Part shown: piece by piece, positions 15,201 to 25,900 of the stretch
Layout of the letters: every line of letters starts with the position of its first letter
Numbering within the stretch: position 1 is the first letter of the stretch
The notes under the pieces: model-generated
Told to the model about the DNA's origin: nothing
Database searches by the model: none
The model's input: the letters and a program-made list of their open reading frames with translations, nothing else
Program-made: the position numbers and the translations under genes
DNA from: Antedon mediterranea
Taxonomy: Eukaryota; Echinodermata; Crinoidea; Comatulida; Antedonidae
Direction: 5' to 3'
DNA length: 64,000 nt
Assembly: GCF_964355755.1 (NCBI RefSeq)
Contig: NC_092671.1
Location: 12,814,501-12,878,500 of the forward strand

Positions 15201-16557
15201 CGATTTGCCCCAAATAGAGGTGTTATCCGATCGTGGTATGCACTGTCTAATGGATGTCCATCTTGAAAAATACCCGCCACAAAAATACGAGGAGGCTTCG
15301 CATTTTCCTATCTCCTCCTACGATAATTGTTTTTAATAGCTGAAAACTGGTTGAACAGCTAGAGTACAGCATTATAATGTTGAAGACAGGCCGATTTTCT
15401 TTAAAAAATACAATTTTGATAGATTTAATATACGATTATACAAATGTATTGATTTGCAATGAATGGAACATTCCAATCTCTGTTTCACAAGTGTCTATTC
15501 CCTCAGGCGTCGTAAAGGCAAGTACAGTACTGTATACTCGAAATTCGATCCATTTTTGTTTTCAATCTGTGCTGCAGAGGTTGGATATAATTTTTTTTAA
15601 ACGGATAATGAGCTAGCGTTTTCACTCGCCGTATATTATGTACAAATCTTTATTATTGCAGTTAAACCACCCACATCATCACCTTTCCCTCACTGGCATG
15701 AGTAGCGTTGTAAAACCAGTAGAGAATAGGCCTACGGTACATCACATGCCTTAAACGCAGAACAACTTTGGTGGGTAGGGTAGGAACCAACTTAATTATG
15801 AATTGGCTCTAAGAAACAATTGAAAACCATTAGGCCTACTAATTAAGTTGAGTTAGATAATTTAATATTTATTGACGATTAAATCGAATTTATGATTTTC
15901 CCCGAATAGAGGTGGTTTTCAAATTGTTTTACATTATATTATAAACATATACACGTCGTAGTGATGTATCGTTACATGTGCTGTACTATTTCAATCGACT
16001 AGGACGGTGATAGTTTCAACAAAGTATTACATCGCAATGTTTTACTGTGTTTAGTGGTATATTATTTGTAAAACATGAAAGCAATTAATATTTCGTTACT
16101 AAATGGATAAAGAATATATTTTAACATTGTTCCTCTTTGCACCCATCCTCTTCCCCATCCCTCAACCCTAATGTTACATACAAAACACAAATTAAGTTTG
16201 TTTAAATTTGACTTAAACAATTGGTCTTATTTTGTGACAAGTTTCTCTTTCGGAAGTAATAGGGTGCTAATTTTAGTTGAGTACATAAATCACAGTGTCT
16301 ATTTATTCGTTCCTGTACACGACATGTATTATTGTCCTGCGGTACGTACATTTGAAATCGCCAGTTTTTTAACGCTGAAATTATTATGTATTTGAGAACC
16401 ATCTGTGGGCACGACCATCTAGTACTATACAATTTACTATAGTAATGCAATGTAATTATTTAGCTGAATAATAAATGCTAAAAAAAATTAATAAGATTTA
16501 CACAATTATTTTTTTTTTTTTTTTGCAGTAGAAAAAGACATAATAATTGAAGACTAA
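1..16557 (+). CDS. OBSCN: Obscurin/UNC-89-like protein, 3' part (Ig-SH3-SH3-DH-PH-SH3-Ig)
   Basis: Twenty exons join in frame to 996 residues plus stop: 1-250, 562-713, 1124-1261, 1725-1833, 2204-2310, 3711-4027, 4870-5040, 6553-6622, 6843-6932, 7134-7283, 7792-7869, 8699-8881, 10640-10735, 10869-10977, 11379-11447, 12252-12412, 13191-13413, 13886-14164, 14750-14959, 16529-16557. All have AG/GT borders and matching phases. Domain order (residues within this fragment): Ig 1-83, SH3 135-216, SH3 253-320, DH about 358-544, PH 545-673, Ser-rich linker 674-750, SH3-like 751-825, I-set Ig 825-918, acidic/Asn-rich tail. SH3-DH-PH-Ig following muscle-type Ig repeats is the signature of obscurin/UNC-89, a sarcomeric M-band scaffold whose DH-PH acts on Rho GTPases; the PH sequence also looks obscurin-like. 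Unlike obscurin, the frame stops before any kinase. Trio/Kalirin is the alternative, but those lack the leading Ig. The 5' end lies outside the window. Confidence 0.8.
1124..1833 (+). CDS. SH3 domain 1, split over two exons
   Basis: Exons 1124-1261 and 1725-1833 encode an SH3 fold: an acidic RT-loop region, GDEVEVLE, a single Trp in ERWLIK, and GYVPASLLEKL with the typical Pro before the final strand. The canonical ALYDY box is degenerate (IVLENY). Confidence 0.7.
2379..2458 (+). repeat. tRNA-derived SINE remnant
   Basis: Pol III-like boxes in tRNA spacing: A-box-like gtgtgctaatggtaga and B-box-like tgggtttgaatctt. No clean cloverleaf, so it is a SINE head or tRNA pseudogene rather than a tRNA gene. 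Confidence 0.4.
2896..3055 (+). repeat. MITE family M1, copy 1
   Basis: About 160 bp with imperfect terminal inverted repeats: a left end like ctttgtctacactatcaaac and a right end like agcgtagacagctt. The internal sequence repeats 'atatggtagtg' and contains 'gacatcatcatgtcc'. Three other copies lie near 5.5, 17.4 and 36.3 kb. No coding capacity; probably a non-autonomous DNA transposon. Confidence 0.75.
3201..3275 (-). repeat. tRNA-derived SINE remnant, family T1
   Basis: On the minus strand, an A-box-like agctggtggttaactg is followed by a B-box-like gggttcaatcctga. The segment tcaggattgaaccctggacc is shared with 21811-21830, which shows a dispersed family. Confidence 0.5.
3711..4027 (+). 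CDS. SH3 domain 2, directly before the DH domain
   Basis: A single exon carries AIASYIPVEED, LVEGQYVEILD, a Trp in IEWLVQ and GWVPASHLM, that is, a complete SH3. The rest of the exon is a charged linker into the DH domain. This is the position of the one SH3 known in obscurin and UNC-89. Confidence 0.8.
4060..4691 (-). mobile_element. Non-LTR retrotransposon remnant (reverse transcriptase C-terminus, CR1/Jockey-like)
   Basis: Two overlapping minus-strand reading frames (4419-4691 and 4127-4435) give the familiar end of a LINE reverse transcriptase: YKAIIRPTLEYCNVVFNS, LEKVQERATKLI, LPYSERLKILNL, then IQIFKILHGVD, FKLKFKFSRTN and IILWNSLSEDVV. The frame breaks near 4430, so it is dead, and it is 5'-truncated. 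It lies in the intron between the second SH3 and the DH exons and is antisense to gene A. The family is inferred from these motifs only. Confidence 0.8.
4870..7869 (+). CDS. DH (RhoGEF) domain exons
   Basis: Exons 4870-5040, 6553-6622, 6843-6932, 7134-7283 and 7792-7869 encode the DH helical bundle. CR1 begins with VLEELLQTERAFVKNM. The CR3 hallmark LIKPVQRLTKYQLLLKE is intact in exon 7134-7283, which supports a catalytically competent exchange factor for Rho-family GTPases. Confidence 0.9.
5461..5588 (-). repeat. MITE family M1, copy 2 (inverted)
   Basis: The reverse complement matches the other M1 copies, ending with ctagtttgatagtatagaca at the right border and carrying the shared gatgatgtcatat core. 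It lies in the intron after exon 4870-5040 of gene A. Confidence 0.7.
6196..6406 (+). repeat. Dispersed repeat R3, short copy
   Basis: It starts ttaaagatatatttcc and ends ggggacaatgcatctttaaa, an imperfect inverted pair. The interior (ttggctaaatttaactgttc, then cttcatttttcatgtttttt) is clearly homologous to 27700-27872. It is probably a non-autonomous DNA element. Confidence 0.6.
8699..10977 (+). CDS. PH domain exons
   Basis: Exons 8699-8881, 10640-10735 and 10869-10977 follow the DH domain. They contain GKLYRQEDYTVW, RHVFLFKDLIML, ERCFELWYG and the C-terminal helix Trp in EAWVKEIRSLL. The pattern of residues around TVW and RHVFLF is that of obscurin PH domains. Confidence 0.85.
9140..9420 (+). 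repeat. Repetitive intronic stretch with inverted words
   Basis: aacccctattaaggacacc is mirrored by ccccttaataggggtgtcc, giving a short hairpin. A 'gattgaattgattgaattta' low-complexity run follows at about 9280. Related 'ccctaataaggggacacc' words recur near 22315. The wider intron 8882-10639 shows no further coding exon that I can support. Confidence 0.4.
13191..13413 (+). CDS. SH3-like domain 3, degenerate
   Basis: One phase 0-1 exon encodes LYEISDDFIAG, LSKGELVKLVE and SVPPYLL, matching the strand pattern of an SH3. The conserved Trp of the ligand groove is replaced (NNVCIVQ), so poly-proline binding may be lost. An SH3 after the PH is not part of standard obscurin. Confidence 0.55.
13886..14164 (+). 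CDS. I-set Ig domain, C-terminal in gene A
   Basis: A single phase 1-1 exon, the usual form for titin-type Ig domains. It has TFTCTFTG, Trp in TDWYFKG and DSGKYRCVINN. It is followed by an Asp/Ser/Asn-rich exon (14750-14959) and a nine-residue terminal exon. Confidence 0.85.
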
Positions 16558-17009
16558 CCGAGATGACAAACAAATTTGCAGGTAATTTTATAGCAAATTT
16601 ATACACTTTTTTCTTTTCATTAAAGAATATACTATTCACATGTTGACATTTGAGAATAGAATTAAAGTTGCTTCTTTGATACCCATAGTATAGATATCCT
16701 ATCTATAGCAATTTGTATGTCATACGAAATACAGTATACAAATATGAAATTTACACATCTTTATATAAAAATAATTTATATCTCAATAGACATTACAAAG
16801 GACTATTGCACCTTCTGTAACCCTATAAATATACTACTGATGTATTGATAAAAAAAAACTCTTATTTTTTCTTTACAGTGGACACAGTGAAAAAATTACT
16901 GATAAACGGTTTAATTGTTGCAAAGAAATTGATGAGCTGCAAATATAATTTAAGCTAATTGCGTGACTTGAAATATAGAATTGTTTTGATGAGCATTCAC
17001 GGATTGTGC

Positions 17010-17015
17010 AATAAA
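17010..17015 (+). terminator. Candidate polyadenylation signal of gene A
   Basis: AATAAA lies about 450 bp after the gene A stop. A possible 3'UTR intron (donor at 16581, acceptor before 16879) would shorten the UTR; it does not affect the protein. Confidence 0.5.
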
Positions 17016-17340
17016 TATAAACATTCCAAATTAGAGGGAGTCGACTAATCATTTTTAAAAAGTAAGATTTTTACTTCATTAGTTGAAATACAATTAATTT
17101 CAATTTAGACAATAATTACAATATTATATAACATTACAACATTAAGAATTAAATAGTATTTGGGACCTATGAAAGTTTAGCAACAAGGACCAACAATCTG
17201 AATAACACTCAAACACACTCGCAATGTAAATATACATATAATACACTATCCACATAGCCAAGCAAAACACACTGGGGCATCAACACCTATGTTTTGTATG
17301 ATGTGGGTAAACTCTGGAATTTTGCTAGGCAATATGTAAA

Positions 17341-17490
17341 GCTCTGTCTACACTATCAAACTAGTTTGACAAAAACAGTTTGATGTGCCCAAATATGGTA
17401 GTGATATGCCCAGATATGGTAGTGATATGACATCATCATGTCCATATATGGGCACATCACATTTTTTTTGTCACATAAAGTTTGTATCAA
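17341..17490 (+). repeat. MITE family M1, copy 3
   Basis: It begins with gctctgtctacactatcaaa and includes two words fitting the SRF CArG consensus, ccaaatatgg at 17389 and ccatatatgg at 17442. It lies just downstream of the gene A polyadenylation signal. Confidence 0.75.
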
Positions 17491-17750
17491 TAATGATAAC
17501 CCAATTCATACTAATTAAGGTTGGTGTCATTTTTAGGTTAATTTGAGGAATGCTGGTTCTTTTTCGTTCCTGAGAATGTCGACTCACAGCTGCAGTACTG
17601 TCATGTATTTGTACATCAAATACTACAAAGATTAAAATATGCATGATAAACAATTTTGTTTGATCTCAATTATAAGGTAAGAATGTTTAAATAATAATTA
17701 TCAATATAAAACATATAATAAATCAATGGGAAATTTAAATTGCTTTAAAA

Positions 17751-17880
17751 ATGACAATGCATGGGTATTAGTGACTGAATTTCAATGGAGATAATACTGT
17801 ACATATAAAATAAGCAAATAATGAATTTAAAAAAAACAGCCAGAAAGAAATTGCAGAGCTTTTAGGTAACAATAACGTTG
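17751..17880 (+). repeat. Dispersed repeat R4, copy 1
   Basis: It contains atgacaatgcatgggtatta, gtgactgaatttcaatgg and further downstream similarity to 33517-33650 and 61341-61450. No coding potential; family unknown. Confidence 0.5.
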
Positions 17881-20800
17881 TAAATATGTAGTAGTCAATA
17901 TTTAAATGTAAATAAATATTTCAAAATACTAAATTACAGCACAAAAGTTCATCAAATATTAATTGGATTTAGAATAAAACAAAATAAATAATTAAATATT
18001 TCTTTCTTTTCTCATTTTAGCCTGAAAAGTTGTCTGCACATTGACTTTGGGAGAATAATCGTTTCATCAGTTGTAAATTAGATGCTGTTCATACTATCCT
18101 CAAGAAGTGCGATTGTTGGGGTTGTCCCTTATATTTGCTTTAAATATATTGTTGATCTTTTAATATTTAGGAGACTCTTTATTCTTGCAATATTCATATT
18201 AAACATTTTGATATTTTAACATCCAATAATAACTGTAAAGATAATCTATTTTAATTGTTGGATAACAAAAGCTTTTATTGAAAGATTTTCTATAAAAAAA
18301 ATTGCAATAAATGTAAATAGTTATAATAGAATAAGTGTGTGTCTTATTAACTTCAGAGGTCAGACAAACAAAATACTTCATTTGTAAATTAGACATCACA
18401 TCTACAAACATGGAGATGGTAAACACGCAAAAATTGACTACCAACCATCAATTATTTCTTTAATTTGAAAAAAAAGAATAAACTTGGGACATAATCATCA
18501 CGAAATGCTATAGTAACAAATCTGTTCTCAACCTAAACTATTTCAACACCACCTATATTAAGTAACCTGTACATCAGAAGTATTTTATTTACAATTGTTA
18601 ATGTTGTCGATTGTGTACATATCAGCGTGTATTATGAATTCCTGTTGTTTCGTACTATCTACATAATATTGGCGAAACAGAGGCACCTAGGTCAACTCCC
18701 TGTTTGAGTGCGTACGTGTCATACCTATTTCAAACTATGACAGACAGATGAGATGATGAAGAATTATTTCTGTTTTATTATTTTGGGTGGTAGATATATA
18801 GAAAATAAACGATTAAATGTCAAAAACTGATTATTTATATGTAATTTTTAGCTACAGCATAAAATGATGATCTTTGTTATTGGTAATATTCACATTCAAA
18901 ACAAATTCAGTCACAGAATAACCAATTATAATTATTTTCAGTTTTTGAGTAAAAACACATGCATAAGGATTTTCAAACCTTTGTGCATTAAATTAAAACA
19001 TCTGCACAAAGTAAAACTATTAAGTAAACGTACCAATCTGATTTCAATTTGTATGTTATTGTAGTGCAAGCTGAACTGGTTTTATGTATCTACACCAGCG
19101 CGTGTGCCATGTCAATTTCAATTAAAATGACAAGACGTAGGAATTTCTAACAAAAAACTCTGCAAGACTGAATGTGTGAAAAGGATGTACATCTTTGGCA
19201 TAGCAGTATTTAATCTCAGGGGAAGCTTTTATTTTAAAATATGTATTCATGTTAAAAAGCACATGTTCATCGAAAGTCCTTCTAAAAATGCTACATCCAA
19301 CTGAGATTTTGATCCAACTATGAATCTACAGCACTATATTGATACTGTGAGAAAAAAACTACTAATAAAAAACAATCATTATTGTTATCATTATAAATAA
19401 TAATTGTCTTTTAACATACCAATCAAAATCAAAAACTTGGTAAAAAGTTAACTAGACAGTTTGTTATTCTTTATACAAACAGTATCTTCAGAAGAATAAA
19501 TAGCTGTAATTAAACAGATAAATATTTACAATAAAAATGAATACTAATGATAAAATTTCCAATGTAAATAAAAAAATAAAAAATAAAATCTAAAGTTGAT
19601 TGCAAGCAAGCTTTCTGGGAGAGCACAATCAGTCCCTATTATCCTTCCCTCTTCACAATATTATTAATACCTCTCTTGTTTTCAATAAGATAGCATTGAA
19701 ACATTATGGCACTCTCATCTATGGGACAACAAAGAATTATTATTATAAATAAAATAAAAGTCAAATTATGGATACATAATATAGAGATTTATATATACAT
19801 TAATTAAACAAAGTTTCAATAAAGAATGGTATTCTTTTTATAGCATTTAAACACTTGTTTATTTTTTTAAATATGTATTGAATATCATATTTTAGTAGCC
19901 TAAGTAGTCCCTCGAGGTAATAACTGTATTATGCGGCCTATGTGGCATTTCCCCTTTTGATGAAATGATATAACTGGTAGTTTAGGTGGCAGTGCAACAA
20001 GACAAACCAGTGAATATATAGCAATATTTACTTTCAATACAATTTTACTGATTTTCAAAACACACTACATCTTAATTACTATGAAAAAGTTTTAAAAGAA
20101 AATATGATATAATATATATAATAAAAATTAACTTCCATCCTCAGAGAATATTACACAAATACTCATCACACTGGACTTATTATCTACAAACAAGAAACTG
20201 CTAAGACATCCTTGGAATACTATCTATAATTTGTTGCTATCCAGTTTCAACAGCCTCATTCATTCAATAGGCCTTAGATTTAAAATCGTCAATGATAAAA
20301 TAATACTAAAGTCAATAGCCAGAACAGCAAGCTATGCTTTTCCATATATGGGCATGAGAATTGGCAGCAACTCAAAGTTGACGAGCCTCCATGCAACACA
20401 ATTTGAAATACCAAGGCACCGATATTAATTATTCTACAGCATGTAATTAAAGCCAAAGCTATGATTGCAAATTAACTGCCCTGTCTGCTACTAAGCTTAC
20501 CACCGACACAGTGACAGACTGTGTATGTTGTAAGATTGTGGCGTTGGCTTGTATGTTGATGTAACATGAACCTAGTCTGTATGTGTCCTGTGTGATATTT
20601 TTATCTTCGGTCAAATGTTCGTGTGTATGTTTGTATGTGAATGATATCACTGACATTTAATTTTGCTTTGGAATGTTTAAGTTTAATGTTTAATTATTAT
20701 AGAGAAATTACTTGCATTATTGTATTTAATAAGAAAAATTTAAAATAATAACTTATTTTACCTTAAGTCTAACAAATAAACATTATGTTGTATTGCAGCA

Positions 20801-21809
20801 AAAAGTTGCAAAGCTATAACTAGTTACATTCTAACAAAACAAATCTATCAAACAGTTTTGACTGTTATTTTAACAACCATTCAAATGGTCAATTAAAATT
20901 TGTCTCATTTCCGTTTTCAAGAAAATGGAGGTAATTTATTCACACTGAATTTAAGCAGTTTGATCTCGGCAGAAACAAGGCTCTATTTATGATGTACGGT
21001 GTTATGAATGTAATAAAATTCATCAATACATCTTATAAATTAAATACACTCTTTTTTATAGTCTAGACACTCTAATATGCCTAACATAAATCAGACATTT
21101 GGATAATAACTAAGAATGGCCATGTGTTAATCTTCTTCCAACAGAGACACATTTCATGCAGATCCGCCTTCCAAAAAAACCCACAATTTTAACTTAACCG
21201 CATAGGCCCTCAAATTATATTTTAATATTTTACATCTTGGTGTAGGTCATTAACTGTGCATTTAAACATCAGAATAGATTTATATTCCGGTAATGAAATC
21301 AGTAGATAGAATAACACAAATCATAGCTATACTCACTAAAATCGACACCAAAATAAAACTAATTGAGGCTTTAGTTTGTACATTTTTCATATAAAAAAAA
21401 ACAAAAGTAGTTTGTGAATAGAAACTATATTATGAAAAATTATGACAACCTTATTAAAAAAGCATAATTGTGAATAAACAAATATTGAAACATATTTGAA
21501 TTCCACTGGATGTCTTACACAATTACTAATTTTTGCCTACTTTGATTATTCCCAGTATAATAATTAAGTTATATTTTAATATTTAACATTTTATTTAATA
21601 TAACATAATAAACTTAAAAGGGTCATGGGTGGTTCAGCAAACAAAATGGACTGCTTTATTTAGTAAATAACTTTAAACAAAGTACAATATTATACACTTT
21701 AATGATTCAAAATCACCTAAAGCATTCTTTTAAATCAGAAAGTAAGACAGGGAATATTTTAAGGTGTGATATATTGCTTGAGTGGCGTGGAACATTTATG
21801 AGGCATTAT

Positions 21810-21870
21810 ATCAGGATTGAACCCTGGACCTTGGAATACATGCACATTAACCACCAAGTTACAGCTCTAC
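21810..21870 (-). repeat. tRNA-derived SINE remnant, family T1
   Basis: It shares tcaggattgaaccctggacc and a ttaaccacca A-box complement with the copy at 3201-3275. It lies in the gene A to gene B intergenic region. Confidence 0.5.
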
Positions 21871-22959
21871 TTTTTTACATATTATTAAAGGCACAACACT
21901 CACTATTAGTTATCTGTATACTTTAGTCTTATAAAATTAGCCAAAGAACCTGCAGTGATTTCTCCATTAGAAATAATTCCATAAAATTATGATATAATGA
22001 TCTAACAATGGACACATATGAAGTATCCAGTTAACCTAAATTCTAATGTTAGTTCAATTATGCATCAATTCCATAAAATTAAAAAAATAATTAATTTATA
22101 AATATTTTAATTAAGATAAACAAATTAATAACTGATTTGACAAATTTGTATCAATTAGTTTTTAATGTCAGACACTGTAGTCATATCTTAAAATTAGACT
22201 TCTATTTTTAATTAATAATAAATGGTAAACTAGACAAAAATTAATAAAACTTAACTAACTATTACCAGTTAAGTAATCGAGCCAATATGTGTTTTAAGGC
22301 TATGGTCAACCCCTAATAAGGGGACACCTTTTGGAACACAATAAAGTGGTGTTCCAAAGGAGTGGTATTGCTAAATTGGTGTTGAATTTACTTTTTTAGT
22401 GTGAATATTCTTTTCTTAGTGCTACTGTGTGAAACTGGTTATATAACTGTGTTTTGTAGCTTTGCCATGAAAGTACAGTATTTAGTTCATTCAACTTGTT
22501 ACCAATTACAGTGTAATGAAATGGGTTTTTAGGATAATGAAAAAGAATAACTAAGATTATTTTTTGATTAACTCAAAATCAAAATTTAATTCGAAAGTAA
22601 ATAGATAAATTAATAACGTGGTCATATTTGGCCAAACTGGTCAATCTCATCTGTATATCAAACGTATTTACTCAAACGCATTAATGTAGTGTAATCACTT
22701 ATCATAGATTGTCCAATCATATTGGTCGTTACTAAATTGAATCATCCCAACCATTGACATTATGTCAGTTGTGATTGGTTAAGACATTCTATTGGCAAAC
22801 ATTTTTATCATACCAAGCATAGTTGTGAAGTTTAGAAACCAAGATCTTGTAGTGAGTACTACTTGAGCAGAACACAATATACCCTGAACTTGTTACTCTC
22901 TACTGGTTAACTTGCAGGCTCCCAGGCAATAGCTAAAAAGCTCTATCAACAATTTCAAT

Positions 22960-25900
22960 ATGTCTGGTAAGTTTACTTTTATTCATAATATTAACTGTCA
23001 CAACATTTTAAAGTCATTATAATCAATATTTATGCATAGTTTTCCAGCTGGGTTTACTGGTTCCTAATATAGGGACTATGTCATACCTTAGGTAATACCA
23101 TATCTAAATATAAAATGTATTCTATATTTTAATTTAATATTATAATAAAAATCTGTAATAAACAGCTAAAATAGTATAATTCTTTCCAATAAAATTTAAA
23201 TTATATAAGGTGATGTATAAAATTCAAATGAAGAGAAAAACAGATAAATAAAAAAGTTTTTAATATACCCATATTGTTGTTAAAAATAGAACATTAACCA
23301 AATAAATATGCAAAGTACATTAAAAGAATTGCCTGCTTAAAAAAACTTATTTTTCAATTAAAAACTTCTTTTATTTCATATCTGTAAAATGTTACCTTTT
23401 GAGATACCATTGGCAGCATCTTGTACCCCTACATTTTACTTATTTGTTACTTAATGTGTTTAGTGTTAATGTATTATGATGCCCCAGATGGAGTTCCATA
23501 GCATAGCATTTAATACTTAAGCACTTAAGGATTGCATTGAAAGGTGCAATGGTCTACCTGGTAATATCATCGAAAAGTGAAATTTCACTCTTCCATGGTA
23601 ATACCCAGCTAATTCTAGTATTTTATATACTAATACAGAACTAGATGATGTCTAAGGTGGTCAGGTTAACCCCTTGTCCTTAATATAGTAACTGCTATCA
23701 ATTTTTCATAATCTATTTAAAGCTTGGTTCCCACTTATACAAAACACAATGATAAAAGCAAGTTGACCCATCACAGGCGTCAGTATGGATGACACATCGC
23801 ATCGTAATTGGTACTTGCATTGCATGTTAGTCTGAACCAAGCTTAAGCCCCACTTTTTTGTTCTTTGAAATGGAAGAAAAAGTGTGCTGTCCAAAAAGAT
23901 TAGGGGCCTAAGCCTGATTCACCATCATATAAGTTATACTTGACGTGTAATAATCACACTTCAATTCAACTCAACTAAAAGATAAAACAAAAACTGATTC
24001 TTGCTATGCTCTGGATTGATTTTTTTAGTCCATTATTTTCCAATTTATTATATTTTCTAGGTCCAATCTTTGAAAAACTTCTGGAGGAAGAGATGCAAGT
24101 AGTTGCTGGTAGTGGGGCCATCTTTGAAGTAAAAGTAACAGGAGAAGCACCTTTAAGTGTTAAATGGTATGTAGATGATGAAGAAGTGAAAGATGACGAC
24201 AACAAATACATTCTTGATGAAGATGATGGTGGCGTCTACAGGTTTCAAATCCGTGAGGTCCAGGTCGTAGACGACGAAAACGAGTTCACAATCAAATGTG
24301 AAGCATCCAACAATGCAGACACAATTATCACAGAATGCTGCTTAGTGGTTGAGGACCTACCAGAGGAGCTGAAAGGAATCTTGTAAGGATTCGCACACTA
24401 TCATTCTGCTAACACATTTCATTATATAAGACACAGAACACTATCAGGGATCAGCTGTACAAGGCTTTGACTGTTTAGAAAATGGGAAAAAGATTTTCAA
24501 TAATTCTCTTTGAACTGCTTATGATTAAAAGTGAAAGCGTTTATTACCGTAATTGAAGATTAATAGGTAAATAAAATAATCTATTGATGTCAATGACAAA
24601 TGGTATATATGCAAATAATAGAAAGAAGGCTTATATGAAGAACTGTCAATGCAAAAACAAAAACAAAAACAAAACAAACGCCAAATTTCAGGACGAGAAT
24701 TAAGAGAAGTGATAGCTGATCCAAAATAAAAATAAAAACCAGAGAAAAAAAAATCATTGATATATAACACTTTTTGACAGAAGTATGAAGGACATTTTCT
24801 AATTCAGGATCTCTATACCTTTTTTAATGATAGCTTGCTGTAGATTTTGAAAGTTTACAAATTTGTCATGCCATCTGCCTGGTTAATGTTTGTTTTAGAC
24901 AACACAGAGATGGCTCCAAATTTAATACATCCATTAAATAATAGAAGTAGTTTGAATGAGTAGTTATCACAGTTTGTATTTTATATATTTCTTGTTTGTA
25001 AAAAGATAATTCATCATTAAAATCTTGAAATGGAATCTAGTCTTTCCAACATCTTTCAATAAATCATCAAATTTCCAGGATATTCTAGATTCTTTTATTC
25101 AAATGGTGGATTTTTTCACAACAAGCTTCAGTTAATCTTGTATAACCAACAGCTATTAAATATTATTTCTTAAACAAATTAATTGTGTTATGTTTCTGCT
25201 GTTTAGCATGCTTATATTACCGACCAATCTTGCAGGCAAGACAAATAATTAAACCTTAAAAATTGGTGATGTCAACTGGGAACATACACTTGCAAAACCT
25301 TTTAGATTTGTCTTATAGCAAGTTGTCGGTAGTCTAAGCAGATGTTGATTTTTAGCTATCAAGCAATCAAGAGGAATGATGGATGGAAGCACAGTTATAT
25401 TTTATATTTCTCCAGATAATTGGAAATTCTCTAATGGGAGAGCTTTTAATTAAAATCATTGCTCTAAATACTGCATATCTGTAGAATTAAATTTTTATTT
25501 TTATTTCTATTTTATTCAATCAAACCCAACCGCAATAATTACCACCACTAACAGGTTTGATACAAACAAAGCCAGGACTGTTTAAAGCACCTTGATTGGT
25601 CTGAACATTGAACAAGGGCTTCTATCGTCCAGTGCCCACCTTGACCAGAGGAAAGGCATAAAGCCAATACGTCTGAGGCAGATACTAGATGCAGGGGCTG
25701 CCATAAGAGTCAGCAGTGCTGATTTTAAATGGGACCCCAGCTCTATATACAGGACCCAATATTCCCAGATGGTCTCCCATCCTAGCTCTAACCAAGCCCA
25801 ACGTTGCTTAACTTCGGTAATCTGACGAGAACCGGTGTTTCAACGTGGTAAAACTGTATTATATAGCATCTAATACACATGATCCTTCTCACATACACTT

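Larger units (their letters stand above)
17030..22900. other. Intergenic region A-B, no gene seen
   Basis: Very AT-rich sequence with short chance reading frames only. It holds M1 copy 3, R4 copy 1 and a T1 SINE remnant. CCAAT-type words (ccaatcatattgg near 22710, attggttaag near 22780) within 250 bp upstream of gene B could belong to its promoter. Confidence 0.6.

Noticed and set aside
1-16557. Gene A as a Trio/Kalirin orthologue
   Set aside because: SH3 and Ig after DH-PH fit Trio, but the preceding titin-type Ig, two SH3 domains before the DH, the obscurin-like PH sequence and the lack of spectrin repeats or a second GEF favour obscurin/UNC-89.
25743-25850. Functional 5S rRNA gene
   Set aside because: The 5' end of the 5S sequence is missing, there is no T-run terminator at the right place, and it lies inside an intron with a SINE-like tail.
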